Positions 25,264-34,740 are shown, numbered from the stretch's first letter. The stretch: 64,000 nt of DNA from Nonomuraea pusilla (GCF_900109355.1 NZ_FOBF01000024.1:62001-126000); one strand, 5' to 3'. Numbers and translations: made by a program. The notes: generated by a model from the sequence alone, not told the origin.

Positions 25264-27000
25264 TCAGGACAGGGACTTCGGCTGGGCGTCGACGCCCGCC
25301 TCCTTGCGCTGCTCGGACGTGATGGGCGTCGGCGCGCCCGTGAGCGGGTCGAAGCCGGACGCCGTCTTCGGGAAGGCGATGACGTCGCGGATCGAGTCGC
25401 CGCCGCACAGCAGCATGCAGACGCGGTCCCAGCCGTAGGCGATGCCGCCGTGCGGGGGCGGGCCGTACTTGAACGCCTCCAGCAGGAAGCCGAACTTGCT
25501 CTCCGCCTCCTCCTTGGAGATGCCGAGCACGTCGAAGACGCGCTGCTGCATCTCGGCCCGGTGGATACGGATCGAGCCGCCGCCGATCTCCATGCCGTTG
25601 CAGACCATGTCGTACGCGTACGCCAGGGCCTCGCCAGGGTGGTCCTGGAAGGTGTCGGCCCACTCCGGCTTCGGGCCGGTGAACGGGTGGTGCACGGCCG
25701 TCCAGCCGCCCTCGCCGTCCTCCTCGAACATGGGGGCGTCGACCACCCACAGGAACGACCACTGCGACTCGTCGATCAGGCCGCAGCGGCGGCCGATCTC
25801 CAGCCGGGCCGCCCCCAGCAGGTCGCGGGAGGCGCCCCGCGCGCCGGCGGCGAAGAAGACCGCGTCGCCCGGGTTCGCGCCGACCTTGGCGGCCAGCCCG
25901 GAGATCTCGTCCTCCGACAGGTTCTTGGCGACCGGGCCGCCGAGCGTGCCGTCCTCCTGCACGAGCACGTACGCGAGGCCCTTCGCGCCGCGGCTGCGCG
26001 CCCACTCCTGCCAGCCGTCGAGCTCCTTGCGGGTCTGCGACGCGCCGCCCGGCATGACGACGGCGCCGACGTACTCGGCCTGGAAGACGCGGAACGACGT
26101 GCCGGCGAAGTAGTCGGTCATCTCGACGAGCTCCTGGCCGAAGCGCAGGTCGGGCTTGTCGGAGCCGTAGCGGGCCATCGCGTCGGCGTACGTCATGCGC
26201 GGCAGCGGCATGGGGATCTCGTAGCCGAGGATCTCCTTCCACAGCCGGCCGATCAGCTTCTCGCCGACCGCGATGACGTCCTCCTGGTCGACGAAGGACA
26301 TCTCGACGTCGATCTGCGTGAACTCCGGCTGGCGGTCGGCGCGCAGGTCCTCGTCGCGGTAGCACTTGGCGAGCTGGTAGTAGCGCTCCAGGCCGGCCAC
26401 CTGCAGGAGCTGCTTGAACAGCTGCGGCGACTGCGGCAGGGCGTACCAGTTGCCGGGCTGCAGGCGCACCGGCACGAGGAAGTCGCGGGCGCCCTCGGGG
26501 GTGGACCTGGTGAGCGTGGGCGTCTCGACGTACACGAAGCCGAGCTCGTGCATCACCTCGTTGGCCAGGTACGTCGCCTTGGAGCGCACCCGCATCGCGT
26601 TGGCCACCTGCTGGCGGCGGATGTCGAGGTAGCGGTACCTCAGCCGGGCCTCCTCGGAGACGCCGACGTTGCCCTCGATCGGGAACGGCAGCGGCGCCGA
26701 CTCGCTGAGCACCTCGACCTGCTCGGCCACGACCTCGATGCGGCCGGTGGGCAGCTCGGGGTTCTCGTTGCCCTCGGGACGCGGCCTGACCGAGCCGACG
26801 ATCCGCACGCAGTACTCGGCGCGCAGGTCGTGGGCGTGCTCCTCCTCGCGGAAGACCACCTGCGCCGAGCCCGAGGCGTCGCGCAGGTCGATGAAGACGA
26901 CCCCGCCGTGGTCACGGCGGCGCGCCACCCAGCCTGCGAGCGTCACCTGCTGGCCGGCGTGCTCCTCACGGAGCGACCCTGCCGTATGCGTGCGGATCAC
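25264..27000 (-). CDS. aspS: Aspartate--tRNA(Asp/Asn) ligase
   Basis: The 578-residue bacterial-type AspRS has an N-terminal OB anticodon-binding domain, a class II core (motif 2 YYQLAKCYRDEDLRADRQPE, motif 3 GGIAYGWDRVCML), and an inserted GAD domain. Residue 31 is His in VARRRDHGG. His at this site is associated with non-discriminating AspRS, which also makes Asp-tRNA-Asn for amidation by GatCAB, as in many actinobacteria. That assignment rests on published enzyme comparisons, and asnS and gatCAB are not visible here. The ATG overlaps the hisS stop by 4 bases. Confidence 0.97.
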   Translation of the reverse strand: MIRTHTAGSLREEHAGQQVTLAGWVARRRDHGGVVFIDLRDASGSAQVVFREEEHAHDLRAEYCVRIVGSVRPRPEGNENPELPTGRIEVVAEQVEVLSESAPLPFPIEGNVGVSEEARLRYRYLDIRRQQVANAMRVRSKATYLANEVMHELGFVYVETPTLTRSTPEGARDFLVPVRLQPGNWYALPQSPQLFKQLLQVAGLERYYQLAKCYRDEDLRADRQPEFTQIDVEMSFVDQEDVIAVGEKLIGRLWKEILGYEIPMPLPRMTYADAMARYGSDKPDLRFGQELVEMTDYFAGTSFRVFQAEYVGAVVMPGGASQTRKELDGWQEWARSRGAKGLAYVLVQEDGTLGGPVAKNLSEDEISGLAAKVGANPGDAVFFAAGARGASRDLLGAARLEIGRRCGLIDESQWSFLWVVDAPMFEEDGEGGWTAVHHPFTGPKPEWADTFQDHPGEALAYAYDMVCNGMEIGGGSIRIHRAEMQQRVFDVLGISKEEAESKFGFLLEAFKYGPPPHGGIAYGWDRVCMLLCGGDSIRDVIAFPKTASGFDPLTGAPTPITSEQRKEAGVDAQPKSLS

Positions 27001-28256
27001 TGCACTTTCCCTTTCAAGACGTCCACGACCTGGGCCAGCGGCACCTCGGTCTGCTCAGCGGTGGTCAGGTCCTTCACTTGCACGGCTTGCGCCGCGAGGT
27101 CACGCTCGCCCAGGATCAGGGCGAACCTGGCGCCCGAGCGGTCGGCGCCCTTCATCGCGCCCTTGAGCCCCTTGCCGCCGAACGCCATGTCGGCGCTGAC
27201 GCCTGCCTCGCGCAGTTCGGACACGAGCAGGAACATGCGCCGGCGGGCGTCGTCACCCAGCGGGACACCGTACACCTGGACGCGGGCGTCGGCGGTGTCG
27301 GACAGCAGGCCCTCGGCCTCCATGGCGAGGAACGTGCGGTCGACGCCGAGCGCCCAGCCCACGCTGGGCAGCGGCGGGCCGCCCAGCATCTCGCTGAGCC
27401 CGTCGTAGCGGCCGCCGCCGCCGACGGCCGACTGCGAGCCGAGCCCGCCGTGCACGAACTCGAAGGTGGTGCGGGTGTAGTAGTCGAGCCCGCGCACCAG
27501 CCTCGGGTCGTCCTCGAAGGCCACGCCCGACGCCGTGAGCAGGCCGCGCACCTCCTCGTGGTACGCCTTGCAGGCCGCGCACAGGTGGTCGACGACCAGG
27601 GGCGCGCCGCCGAGCTGGGCCTGGACCTCGGGCCGCTTGTCGTCGAGCACCCGCAGCGGGTTGATCTCGATGCGCGCCCTGGTCTCCTCGTCGAGGTCGA
27701 GCCCGCGCAGGAACTCCTGCAGCGCGGCGCGGTAGGCGGGGCGGCACGCCTTGTCGCCCAGCGAGTTGAGCAGGAGCGTGACGTTCCTCAGCCCGAGCGA
27801 GGCGAAGCCGCGGACGGCGAGCACGATCAGCTCGGCGTCGAGCGCGGGGTCCTCGGCGCCCAGCGCCTCGGCGCCGACCTGCCAGAAGTGGCGGTAGCGG
27901 CCCCGCTGGGCGCGCTCGTAGCGGAACTGGCTGCCGGAGTACCAGAGCTTGACCGGGAGCTGGCCGGTGTGCAGGTTGTGCTGCAGCACGGCGCGCACCA
28001 CGGGCGCGGTGCCCTCGGGGCGCAGGGTCAGCGAGCGGCCCGCCTTGTCGGGGAAGGTGTACATCTCCTTCGTCACGACGTCGGTGGACTCACCGACTCC
28101 CCGCTTGAACAGCTCGGTGTCCTCGAAGACGGGTGTCTCGACGTAGCCGTAACCCGCCCGCCGCACCGGGGCGACGAGCGCCTCGCGCACGGCGAGGACC
28201 CGCTCCGAGCGGGGCGGCAGCCAGTCGAAGGTGCCTTTGGGTGCTTGGAAGCTCAT
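26997..28256 (-). CDS. hisS: Histidine--tRNA ligase
   Basis: This 419-residue class II synthetase begins SFQAPKGTFDWLPPRSERV. Motif 2 is in QFRYERAQRGRYRHFWQ, the histidine-specific blocks are LVRGLDYYTRTTFEF and GGGGRYDGL, and the C-terminal anticodon-binding domain carries DMAFGGKGLKGAMKGADRSG. Its start overlaps the stop of the upstream metallo-hydrolase by 1 base (TAATG), and its end overlaps aspS by 4. The three genes form a tight operon, as in other actinomycetes. Confidence 0.97.
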   Translation of the reverse strand: MSFQAPKGTFDWLPPRSERVLAVREALVAPVRRAGYGYVETPVFEDTELFKRGVGESTDVVTKEMYTFPDKAGRSLTLRPEGTAPVVRAVLQHNLHTGQLPVKLWYSGSQFRYERAQRGRYRHFWQVGAEALGAEDPALDAELIVLAVRGFASLGLRNVTLLLNSLGDKACRPAYRAALQEFLRGLDLDEETRARIEINPLRVLDDKRPEVQAQLGGAPLVVDHLCAACKAYHEEVRGLLTASGVAFEDDPRLVRGLDYYTRTTFEFVHGGLGSQSAVGGGGRYDGLSEMLGGPPLPSVGWALGVDRTFLAMEAEGLLSDTADARVQVYGVPLGDDARRRMFLLVSELREAGVSADMAFGGKGLKGAMKGADRSGARFALILGERDLAAQAVQVKDLTTAEQTEVPLAQVVDVLKGKVQ

Positions 28257-28936
28257 TAGATCCCTCGTGTGGGACCGGCGAGCGGCGCCGCTTCCTTCAG
28301 GTACGGGTTGGAGGCGCGCTCGCGGCCGATCGTGGTCTGTGGTCCGTGGCCCGGCAGGACGACCGTATCGTCAGGCAGCGGCAGGCATTTGGTGGCGAGG
28401 CTGCGCAGGAGCGTCGGGTAGTCGCCGCCGGGAAGGTCGGAGCGTCCGATGGAGTCGCGGAACAGCAGGTCGCCGGAGAACATCACCTGGTCGCCGGGCA
28501 GCCTGAAGCTCACGGACCCCCTGGTATGGCCCGGCGTGTGGTCGACGACCAGCTCCATGCCGGCCAGCGGCAGGACGGCGCCGTCGGACAGCTCGCGCAC
28601 GTCGTCGGGCTCGCTCAGGGTGATGCCGCCGAACAGCGCGCCGCCCGTGGGCGGGAAGCCCGCGGCGGGGTCGCTGAGCAGGTGGCGGTCCTCGGGGTGG
28701 ATCCACGCGGGGACGTCACGGGCGCCGCAGACCGGGGCCACCGACCAGACGTGGTCGAGGTGGCCGTGGGTGAGCAGGACCGCGACGGGCTTCAGCCGGT
28801 GCTCGCGCAGCAGCTCGTCGACGCCTTCGACGGCGTCCTGGCCCGGGTCGACGATCACGCACTCCTCGCCCGCGGCGGGCGCGACGACGTAACAATTGGT
28901 CTGGAAGGCCCCTGCGGGGAAGCCTGCGATGAGCAT
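28256..28936 (-). CDS. Metallo-beta-lactamase-fold hydrolase, glyoxalase II-like
   Basis: The 226-residue protein carries the metal motif THGHLDH (about residues 58-64), further ligands in HTPGHTRGSV and SGDLLF, and the terminal VVLPGHGPQTTIG. This matches YcbL/glyoxalase II-like hydrolases that cleave thioesters; the natural substrate is unknown. The start is ATG 28936 with GAGG nearby. It is the first gene of the hydrolase-hisS-aspS operon, a position conserved in actinomycetes near rel, and is divergent from the second cyclophilin gene. Confidence 0.9.
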   Translation of the reverse strand: MLIAGFPAGAFQTNCYVVAPAAGEECVIVDPGQDAVEGVDELLREHRLKPVAVLLTHGHLDHVWSVAPVCGARDVPAWIHPEDRHLLSDPAAGFPPTGGALFGGITLSEPDDVRELSDGAVLPLAGMELVVDHTPGHTRGSVSFRLPGDQVMFSGDLLFRDSIGRSDLPGGDYPTLLRSLATKCLPLPDDTVVLPGHGPQTTIGRERASNPYLKEAAPLAGPTRGI

Positions 28937-29074
28937 CTGCCTCAGGTGATCTCGTCGAAAAGCCAATGGGAATGTAACCGAAGGGTACCGGTGCGGGTCG
29001 CCGGGCTGCGAATCATCACCCGTTGGCCGATACGATTCGCCCACCTCAGTTGATTGACTACGGGAGGCAAAGCG

Positions 29075-29950
29075 GTGGCCACGGGCAAGGACCGTCAGAA
29101 GCAGCTGGCACGCGAGCACCACGAGCGGCAGCTCAAGCGCCGCCAGGAGCGCGAGCAGCAGGCCAAGCGCGCCGCGATCATCGGCTCCAGCGTGGGCGTC
29201 GTCGTCGTGGTCGGCGGCATCGTGGCCGCGGTCGCCCTCCTGGGCGGGGGCGGCGGCGACCAGACGAGCGCGGCCGCCTCCCCGCAGGCGTCGGCCGCCA
29301 CGAAGGACGCGGCGGCCTCGCCCGCCGCGGGCCCGAAGCCGTACGACGCCGCCACCGGCACCTGCGGCTACGTGGCCGACCAGTCGGGCGGCACGGTCAA
29401 GGACGTCGGCATGCCCCCGGCCGAGGTCAAGCTGAAGCCCGCCACCAAGACGATGACGATCAAGACCAATCTGGGCGACATCGTCGTCGAGCTGAACAAC
29501 GCCAAGGCCCCGTGCACGGTCAACTCGCTGGAGCATCTGGCCGCCAAGAAGTACTACGACGGCAGCAAGTGCCACCGCCTGGGCAGCGACAGGTTCCCGA
29601 TGCTGCAGTGCGGCGACCCGACGGCCAAGGCCGACGGCAAGAGCCAGGACGGCGCGGGCGGCCCCGGCTACGTCATGGCGGAGGAGAACCTCGACGGCGC
29701 CACGTACACGCGGGGCACCATGGCGATGGCCAAGACGCAGGCCCCCGGCAGCACCGGCAGCCAGTTCTTCCTGGTTTACGGCAAACTCGACCTCACCCCT
29801 GATTACACCCCTGTGGGTACGATCACCAAGGGGCTCGACATCCTGGACAAGGTGAACAAAGCGGGCGTCATCACCCCCATGCAGGACGGGACCGGGGCGC
29901 CCAAGCAGACCGTGGAAATCAAAGACGTGACAATCGCTGGCAAGAGCTGA
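29075..29950 (+). CDS. Membrane-anchored cyclophilin-type peptidyl-prolyl isomerase, paralogue
   Basis: The 291-residue protein shares the full layout of the protein at 24307: a charged N-terminal helix (QKQLAREHHERQLKRRQERE), one transmembrane helix at about residues 33-55, a low-complexity Ala/Ser linker and a cyclophilin domain (LAAKKYYDGSKCHRL, LQCGDP, GSTGSQFFLVYG). The start is GTG 29075, 7 bases after GGGAGG. This is the copy in the usual actinobacterial place between the metallo-hydrolase and the DUF349 gene, so the copy at 24307 is probably the extra one. Confidence 0.92.
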   Translation: MATGKDRQKQLAREHHERQLKRRQEREQQAKRAAIIGSSVGVVVVVGGIVAAVALLGGGGGDQTSAAASPQASAATKDAAASPAAGPKPYDAATGTCGYVADQSGGTVKDVGMPPAEVKLKPATKTMTIKTNLGDIVVELNNAKAPCTVNSLEHLAAKKYYDGSKCHRLGSDRFPMLQCGDPTAKADGKSQDGAGGPGYVMAEENLDGATYTRGTMAMAKTQAPGSTGSQFFLVYGKLDLTPDYTPVGTITKGLDILDKVNKAGVITPMQDGTGAPKQTVEIKDVTIAGKS

Positions 29951-30013
29951 CGTAATACAAACAAGGGACGAAAGCAGTCCCGAAGGGTCTGATGGAGAGT
30001 GCGGGAGGACACG

Positions 30014-31243
30014 GTGAGCACCGACCCGTGGGGCCGGGTAGACGACGACGGCACCGTCTACGTGCGAACGGCTGAGGGAGAGCGGGCCGTCGGGTCCTGG
30101 CAGGCCGGTGAACCCGAAGAGGCGCTGGCCTACTTCCATCGCAAGTACGACGAGCTGGCCGGTCAGGTGACGCTCCTCGAACAGCGGGTGCGCGGCACCG
30201 ACCTCGCGCCCGCCCAGGCCGAGGCGAGCATCGTCAAGCTGCGCGAGGCCGTCGCCGAGGCTCATGCCGTCGGCGACCTCGACGCGCTGAAGGGCCGGCT
30301 CGACGCGCTCACGGCGCTGGTCGCCCAGCGCCGCGAGGAGCTCAAGGCGGCCCGCGAGCACGCCAGGGCCGAGGCGCGGGCGGTCAAGGAGCGCATCGTC
30401 GCCGAGGCCGAGCGCATCGCCGACGAGACCACCCACTGGAAGTCCGGCGGCGAGCGGCTGCGCCAGCTCGTCGAGGAGTGGAAGGCCGCCGACCGCATCG
30501 ACAGGGCGACCGAGGCCACGCTGTGGAAGCGGCTCTCGGCGGCGCGCACCGCCTTCGCCAAGCGGCGCAAGCAGTACTTCGCCGGCCTGGACGAGCAGCG
30601 CGAGGGCATCCGCGCGGCCAAGGAGCGCATCGTCGCCGAGGCCGAGGAGCTGGCAGGCTCCACCGACTGGGGCCAGACCGCGGCGATCTACCGCGACCTC
30701 ATGCAGCAGTGGAAGGCCGCCGGCCGCGCCTCGCGCGAGGTCGAGGACGAACTGTGGGGCCGTTTCAAGGCCGCCCAGGACCAGTTCTTCCAGGCCCGCT
30801 CCGCGGTCTTCGCCGAGCGCGACGCCTCGCTCGCGGCCAACGCGCAGGCCAAGGAGGAGCTGCTGGCCGAGGCCGAGAAGATCGTCCCGGTCACCGACGC
30901 CAGGGCAGCCAGGGCCGTGCTGCGCGGCATCCTGGAGCGCTGGGAGGCCGCCGGGCCGGTGCCGCGCGACCAGCGCGACCGCCTCGAAGGCGGCCTGCGC
31001 AGGATCGACGAGGCCGTGCGCAAGGCCGAGGACGCCGAGTGGAAGCGCTCCAACCCCGAGGCCAGGGCCCGCGCCCAGAGCACGGTCGACCAGCTCCGCG
31101 CCTCGATCGAGCAGTTGGAGCAGCGGCTGTCCAAGGCGCAGGCCGCGGGCCGCGCCAAGGACGTCAAGGAGGCCGAGGAGGCGCTGACCGCCCGCCGCTC
31201 CTGGTTGGAGGAGGCCGAGCGCACGCTCGCCGAGTTCAGCTGA
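30014..31243 (+). CDS. DUF349 repeat coiled-coil protein
   Basis: The 409-residue, highly charged protein is made of repeated DUF349 helical units, visible as KERIVAEAE(R/E)(I/L)A (twice), then a W, then a WKAA(D/G)R turn, over about residues 120-330. The N-terminus (WGRVDDDGTVYVRTAEGERA) forms a small separate beta segment seen in actinobacterial members. It has no membrane segment. The family has no established biochemical role, though it is conserved next to rel and hisS. GTG 30014 follows GGGAGGAC. It starts 63 bases after the cyclophilin stop and may share its transcript. Confidence 0.88.
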   Translation: MSTDPWGRVDDDGTVYVRTAEGERAVGSWQAGEPEEALAYFHRKYDELAGQVTLLEQRVRGTDLAPAQAEASIVKLREAVAEAHAVGDLDALKGRLDALTALVAQRREELKAAREHARAEARAVKERIVAEAERIADETTHWKSGGERLRQLVEEWKAADRIDRATEATLWKRLSAARTAFAKRRKQYFAGLDEQREGIRAAKERIVAEAEELAGSTDWGQTAAIYRDLMQQWKAAGRASREVEDELWGRFKAAQDQFFQARSAVFAERDASLAANAQAKEELLAEAEKIVPVTDARAARAVLRGILERWEAAGPVPRDQRDRLEGGLRRIDEAVRKAEDAEWKRSNPEARARAQSTVDQLRASIEQLEQRLSKAQAAGRAKDVKEAEEALTARRSWLEEAERTLAEFS

Positions 31244-31287
31244 TCCCCTCCCCCCGCCGCGCCCGCCTCCTGCGGGGCGCGGCGGGC

Positions 31288-31293
31288 TAGGGT
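31288..31293 (+). promoter_or_regulatory. Candidate -10 box of the nucleotidyltransferase-cupin gene
   Basis: TAGGGT ends 6 bases before ATG 31300 and no Shine-Dalgarno sequence is present, so a leaderless transcript is likely. No convincing -35 is seen. Confidence 0.45.
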
Positions 31294-31299
31294 GGCGCC

Positions 31300-32403
31300 A
31301 TGGACCCTGTGAGCGCCGCTCGTGCCCTGCTCGACGAGCTGTTCCCCGACGCGCTCTACGCCTTCCTCGGCGGCAGCGCGATCACCGAGCGCCGCACCTC
31401 CACCTCCGACCTCGACGTGGTCGTGGTCGTCGAAGGCCTGACGCGGCCCCACCGGGAGTCCAGACTGTGGCGGGGGCTGCCCGTCGAGCTGCTCGTGCAC
31501 GGCGAGACGTCGCTCGCGGAGTACGCCGAGCGCGACTTCGCCAGGCGCGAACCCGTGCTGGCCCACCTGTGCGCGTACGGCGTCGTGCTGGCCGACCGCA
31601 GCGGCGGCCGGGCCGACGCGCTGCGGGCCACGCTGCGCCGGCGGCTGGAGCAGGGCCCTCCCGAGCTCGGCCGGGCGGCGCGCGAGCGGGCCCGCTACGT
31701 GCTGTCCGACCTGCTCGACGACCTCAAGGGCGCCACCGACCCGGGCGAGCTCGCGTTCATCCGCTCCACCCTGCTCATGGAGACCGCGAAGGTCGCGCTC
31801 GACACCGCCTTCGACACCGGGCCCGCCTGGCGCGGCGGAGGCAAGTGGCTGCTGCGCGCCCTGCGAGCCCGCGACCCCGAGCTCGCGGAACGCCTCGCCG
31901 CCGCCCACCACGACGACGCGGCCCTGTCCGCCATCGCCTCCGACGTGCTCGAACGGGCCGGAGGGCGCCTCTGGGAGGGCTACCGGGCCGAAGGCGACCC
32001 CTTCCACCGGCCCCTGCGCCACATCGCCGCAGAATCGCTCTCAGGCGACACCGCGCAGAGCTCCGGCATGCGCAGGCTCGCCGCCGTCAGCGGCGCCACC
32101 GCCGGATCCGACCGGCTCTGGATGGGCCAGACCCACGTCGCCCCCGCCACCCGCTCGTCCGACCACCACCACGGCGCCTCCGAGACCGCGATCTACGTCG
32201 TCAGCGGCACCCCGTCGTTCGTCTTCCTCGACGGCGAGCGGGAGGTACGCCTCGACACCAGGCCGGGCGACTACGTGTTCGTGCCGCCGTACACGCCGCA
32301 CAGGGAGGAGAACCCCGACCCGGAGGTGGAGGCCGTCGTGGTGATCGCCCGCAGCACGCAGGAGGCCGTCGTCGTCAACCTCCCCGACCTCCGCCCCCGC
32401 TGA
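31300..32403 (+). CDS. Nucleotidyltransferase-cupin fusion protein
   Basis: This 367-residue protein has two domains. The N-terminal part has the minimal nucleotidyltransferase core: GGS at residues 24-26, SDLD at 36-39 and a likely third acidic residue, Glu63 (PVELLVHGE). A helical region follows (about 120-240) that contains KWLLRALRAR. The C-terminal part (258-367) is a cupin with metal ligands H289, H291, E295 and H334 in SSDHHHGASE and GDYVFVPPYTPH. The frame is continuous across the joint and the internal ATG at the cupin has no ribosome binding site, so this is a true fusion. Substrate is unknown. It is convergent with rel, 16 bases between stops. Confidence 0.8.
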   Translation: MDPVSAARALLDELFPDALYAFLGGSAITERRTSTSDLDVVVVVEGLTRPHRESRLWRGLPVELLVHGETSLAEYAERDFARREPVLAHLCAYGVVLADRSGGRADALRATLRRRLEQGPPELGRAARERARYVLSDLLDDLKGATDPGELAFIRSTLLMETAKVALDTAFDTGPAWRGGGKWLLRALRARDPELAERLAAAHHDDAALSAIASDVLERAGGRLWEGYRAEGDPFHRPLRHIAAESLSGDTAQSSGMRRLAAVSGATAGSDRLWMGQTHVAPATRSSDHHHGASETAIYVVSGTPSFVFLDGEREVRLDTRPGDYVFVPPYTPHREENPDPEVEAVVVIARSTQEAVVVNLPDLRPR

Positions 32404-32419
32404 CCGGGGGCGGGGCGGG

Positions 32420-34708
32420 TCAGCCGCCCGCGCCGCTCACCCGGTAGACGTCGAAGACGCCCTGGATGCCGCGCACCGCCTTCAGGACGTGCCCCAGGTG
32501 CTTCGGGTCACCCATCTCGAAGGTGAACCTGCTGATCGCCACCCGGTCGCGGGACGTCGTGACCGAGGCGCTGAGGATGTTCACGTGCTGGTCGGACAGC
32601 GTACGGGTGACGTCGGACAGCAGGCGTGGCCGGTCGAGCGCCTCGACCTGGATGGCCACCAGGAACACGCTGTCCTCGCTGGGCGACCAGCTCACCTCCA
32701 CCAGCCGGTCGGGCTGCGTCTTGAGCTGCTGGACGTTCGTGCAGTCGGCGCGGTGCACCGACACGCCGTGGCCGCGCGTCACGAAACCGACGATCTCGTC
32801 GCCCGGCACCGGCGTGCAGCACTTCGACAGGCGTACCCACACGTCGGCGTCGCCCGCCACCACCACGCCCGCGCCACCGCCGCCGCGCGGCCGGCCGCGC
32901 AGCTTCGTCGGCAGCGACGTCTCGGCGATGTCCTCCTCGGCGCTCTCGACCCCGCCGATGGAGGCGACCAGCTTCTGCACCACCGTCTGCGCCGCGATGT
33001 GGCCCTCGCCGACGGCCGCGTACAGGGCGGACACGTCGGCGTAGTGCAGGTCGCGGGCGAGCGCCAGCAGCGTCTCGCCCGACATCAGCCGCTGCAGCGG
33101 CAGGCCCTGCTTGCGCATGGCCCGGCCGATGGCCTCCTTGCCCGCCTCGATCGCGGTCTCGCGGCGCTCCTTCGAGAACCACTGCCGGATCTTGTTGCGG
33201 GCGCGGCCCGACTTGACGAACTTCAGCCAGTCGCGCGACGGCCCCGCGTCAGGCGACTTCGAGGTGAAGATCTCGACGGTGTCGCCGTTGCCCAGCCGCG
33301 ACTCCAGCGGCACCAGCCGCCCGTTGACGCGGGCGCCGATGCAGCGGTGACCCACCTCGGTGTGGACGGCGTAGGCGAAGTCGACCGGTGTCGCCCCCTC
33401 GGGCAGGGCGATGACCTGGCCCTTCGGGGTGAACACGTACACCTCGGAGACCGACAGGTCGAAACGCAGCGACTCCAGGAACTCGCCCGGGTCGGAGGTC
33501 TCCTTCTGCCAGTCGAGGAGCTGGCGCAGCCAGGCCATGTCGTTGCCCGGCTTGACCTTGCCCTGCGCGGCGGTGCCGACCTCCTCCTTGTACTTCCAGT
33601 GGGCCGCGACGCCGTACTCGGCCCTGTGGTGCATCGCGTGCGTACGGATCTGCAGCTCGACCGGCTTGCCCTCGGGCCCGATGACCGTCGTGTGCAACGA
33701 CTGGTACATGTTGAACTTGGGCATCGCGATGTAGTCCTTGAACCGGCCGGGCACCGGGTTCCACCGCGCGTGGATCGTGCCCAGCGCCGCGTAGCAGTCG
33801 CGCACCGTGTCGACCAGCACACGGATGCCCACCAGGTCGTAGATGTCGTCGAACGCCACGTCGCGGGCGATCATCTTCTGGTAGACCGAGTAGTAGTGCT
33901 TCGGCCTGCCCTTCACCACCGCGCGGATCTTCGCGTCGCGCAGGTCGCCGGAGACCTTCTCGATGACCTCCTGCAGGAACAGGTCCCGGCGGGGCGCCCG
34001 CTCCGACACCATGCGCGCGATCTCGTCGTAGCGCTTGGGGTAGAGCATGGCGAACGCGAGGTCCTCCAGCTCCCACTTGATGGTGTTCATGCCCAGCCGG
34101 TGCGCCAGCGGCGCGAAGATCTCCAGCGTCTCGCGCGACTTCTGGTGGCGCTTGTGCTCCGGCAGGTACCGCATCGTGCGCATGTTGTGCAGCCGGTCGG
34201 CCAGCTTGATGACCAGCACCCGGATGTCGCGCGACATCGCCACGACCATCTTGCGCACCGTCTCGGCCTGCGCCGCGTCGCCGAACTTGACCTTGTCGAG
34301 CTTGGTGACGCCGTCGACGAGCGAGGCGATCGTGTCGCCGAAGTCGTGCCTCAGCTCGTCGAGGCTGTAGGCGGTGTCCTCGACCGTGTCGTGCAGCAGC
34401 GCCGCGCACAGGGTCTCGTCGTCGGTGCCGAGCTCGGCGAGGATCGTCGCCACCGCGAGCGGGTGCGTGATGTACGGGTCGCCCGACTTCCGCTTCTGGT
34501 CGCGGTGGTGGTGGGCGGCCACGTCGTAGGCGCGCTCGATCAGCCGGAGGTCGGCCTTGGGATGGGTGGCGCGGACCGTTCTGAACAGCGGCTCCAGCAC
34601 CGGGTTCATGGCCCCACCCCCAAACCGCCGCCGGCGCACCGCCGGGGTGCCGGGCGTGTCGGCATTTCCGCCGTCTGTTACGTCGGGCACGACCACATCA
34701 CGGGGCAC
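32420..34708 (-). CDS. rel: Bifunctional (p)ppGpp synthetase/hydrolase
   Basis: The 762-residue Rel/SpoT homologue controls the stringent response. The HD hydrolase domain has LLHDTVEDT with H106-D107. The synthetase domain has GRFKDYIAMPK and FNMYQSLHTTV, the RFKD form typical of bifunctional Rel rather than EFDD of RelA. TGS, helical, zinc-finger (RLSKCCTPVPGDEI) and ACT domains follow. The first 33 residues vary among relatives. The start is GTG 34708 behind GAGGAG. It lies downstream of apt as in Streptomyces. Both catalytic sites look intact. Confidence 0.97.
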   Translation of the reverse strand: MPRDVVVPDVTDGGNADTPGTPAVRRRRFGGGAMNPVLEPLFRTVRATHPKADLRLIERAYDVAAHHHRDQKRKSGDPYITHPLAVATILAELGTDDETLCAALLHDTVEDTAYSLDELRHDFGDTIASLVDGVTKLDKVKFGDAAQAETVRKMVVAMSRDIRVLVIKLADRLHNMRTMRYLPEHKRHQKSRETLEIFAPLAHRLGMNTIKWELEDLAFAMLYPKRYDEIARMVSERAPRRDLFLQEVIEKVSGDLRDAKIRAVVKGRPKHYYSVYQKMIARDVAFDDIYDLVGIRVLVDTVRDCYAALGTIHARWNPVPGRFKDYIAMPKFNMYQSLHTTVIGPEGKPVELQIRTHAMHHRAEYGVAAHWKYKEEVGTAAQGKVKPGNDMAWLRQLLDWQKETSDPGEFLESLRFDLSVSEVYVFTPKGQVIALPEGATPVDFAYAVHTEVGHRCIGARVNGRLVPLESRLGNGDTVEIFTSKSPDAGPSRDWLKFVKSGRARNKIRQWFSKERRETAIEAGKEAIGRAMRKQGLPLQRLMSGETLLALARDLHYADVSALYAAVGEGHIAAQTVVQKLVASIGGVESAEEDIAETSLPTKLRGRPRGGGGAGVVVAGDADVWVRLSKCCTPVPGDEIVGFVTRGHGVSVHRADCTNVQQLKTQPDRLVEVSWSPSEDSVFLVAIQVEALDRPRLLSDVTRTLSDQHVNILSASVTTSRDRVAISRFTFEMGDPKHLGHVLKAVRGIQGVFDVYRVSGAGG

Positions 34709-34740
34709 TCAGACTCCTCACGTTCGAGTCCAGATGCCTC

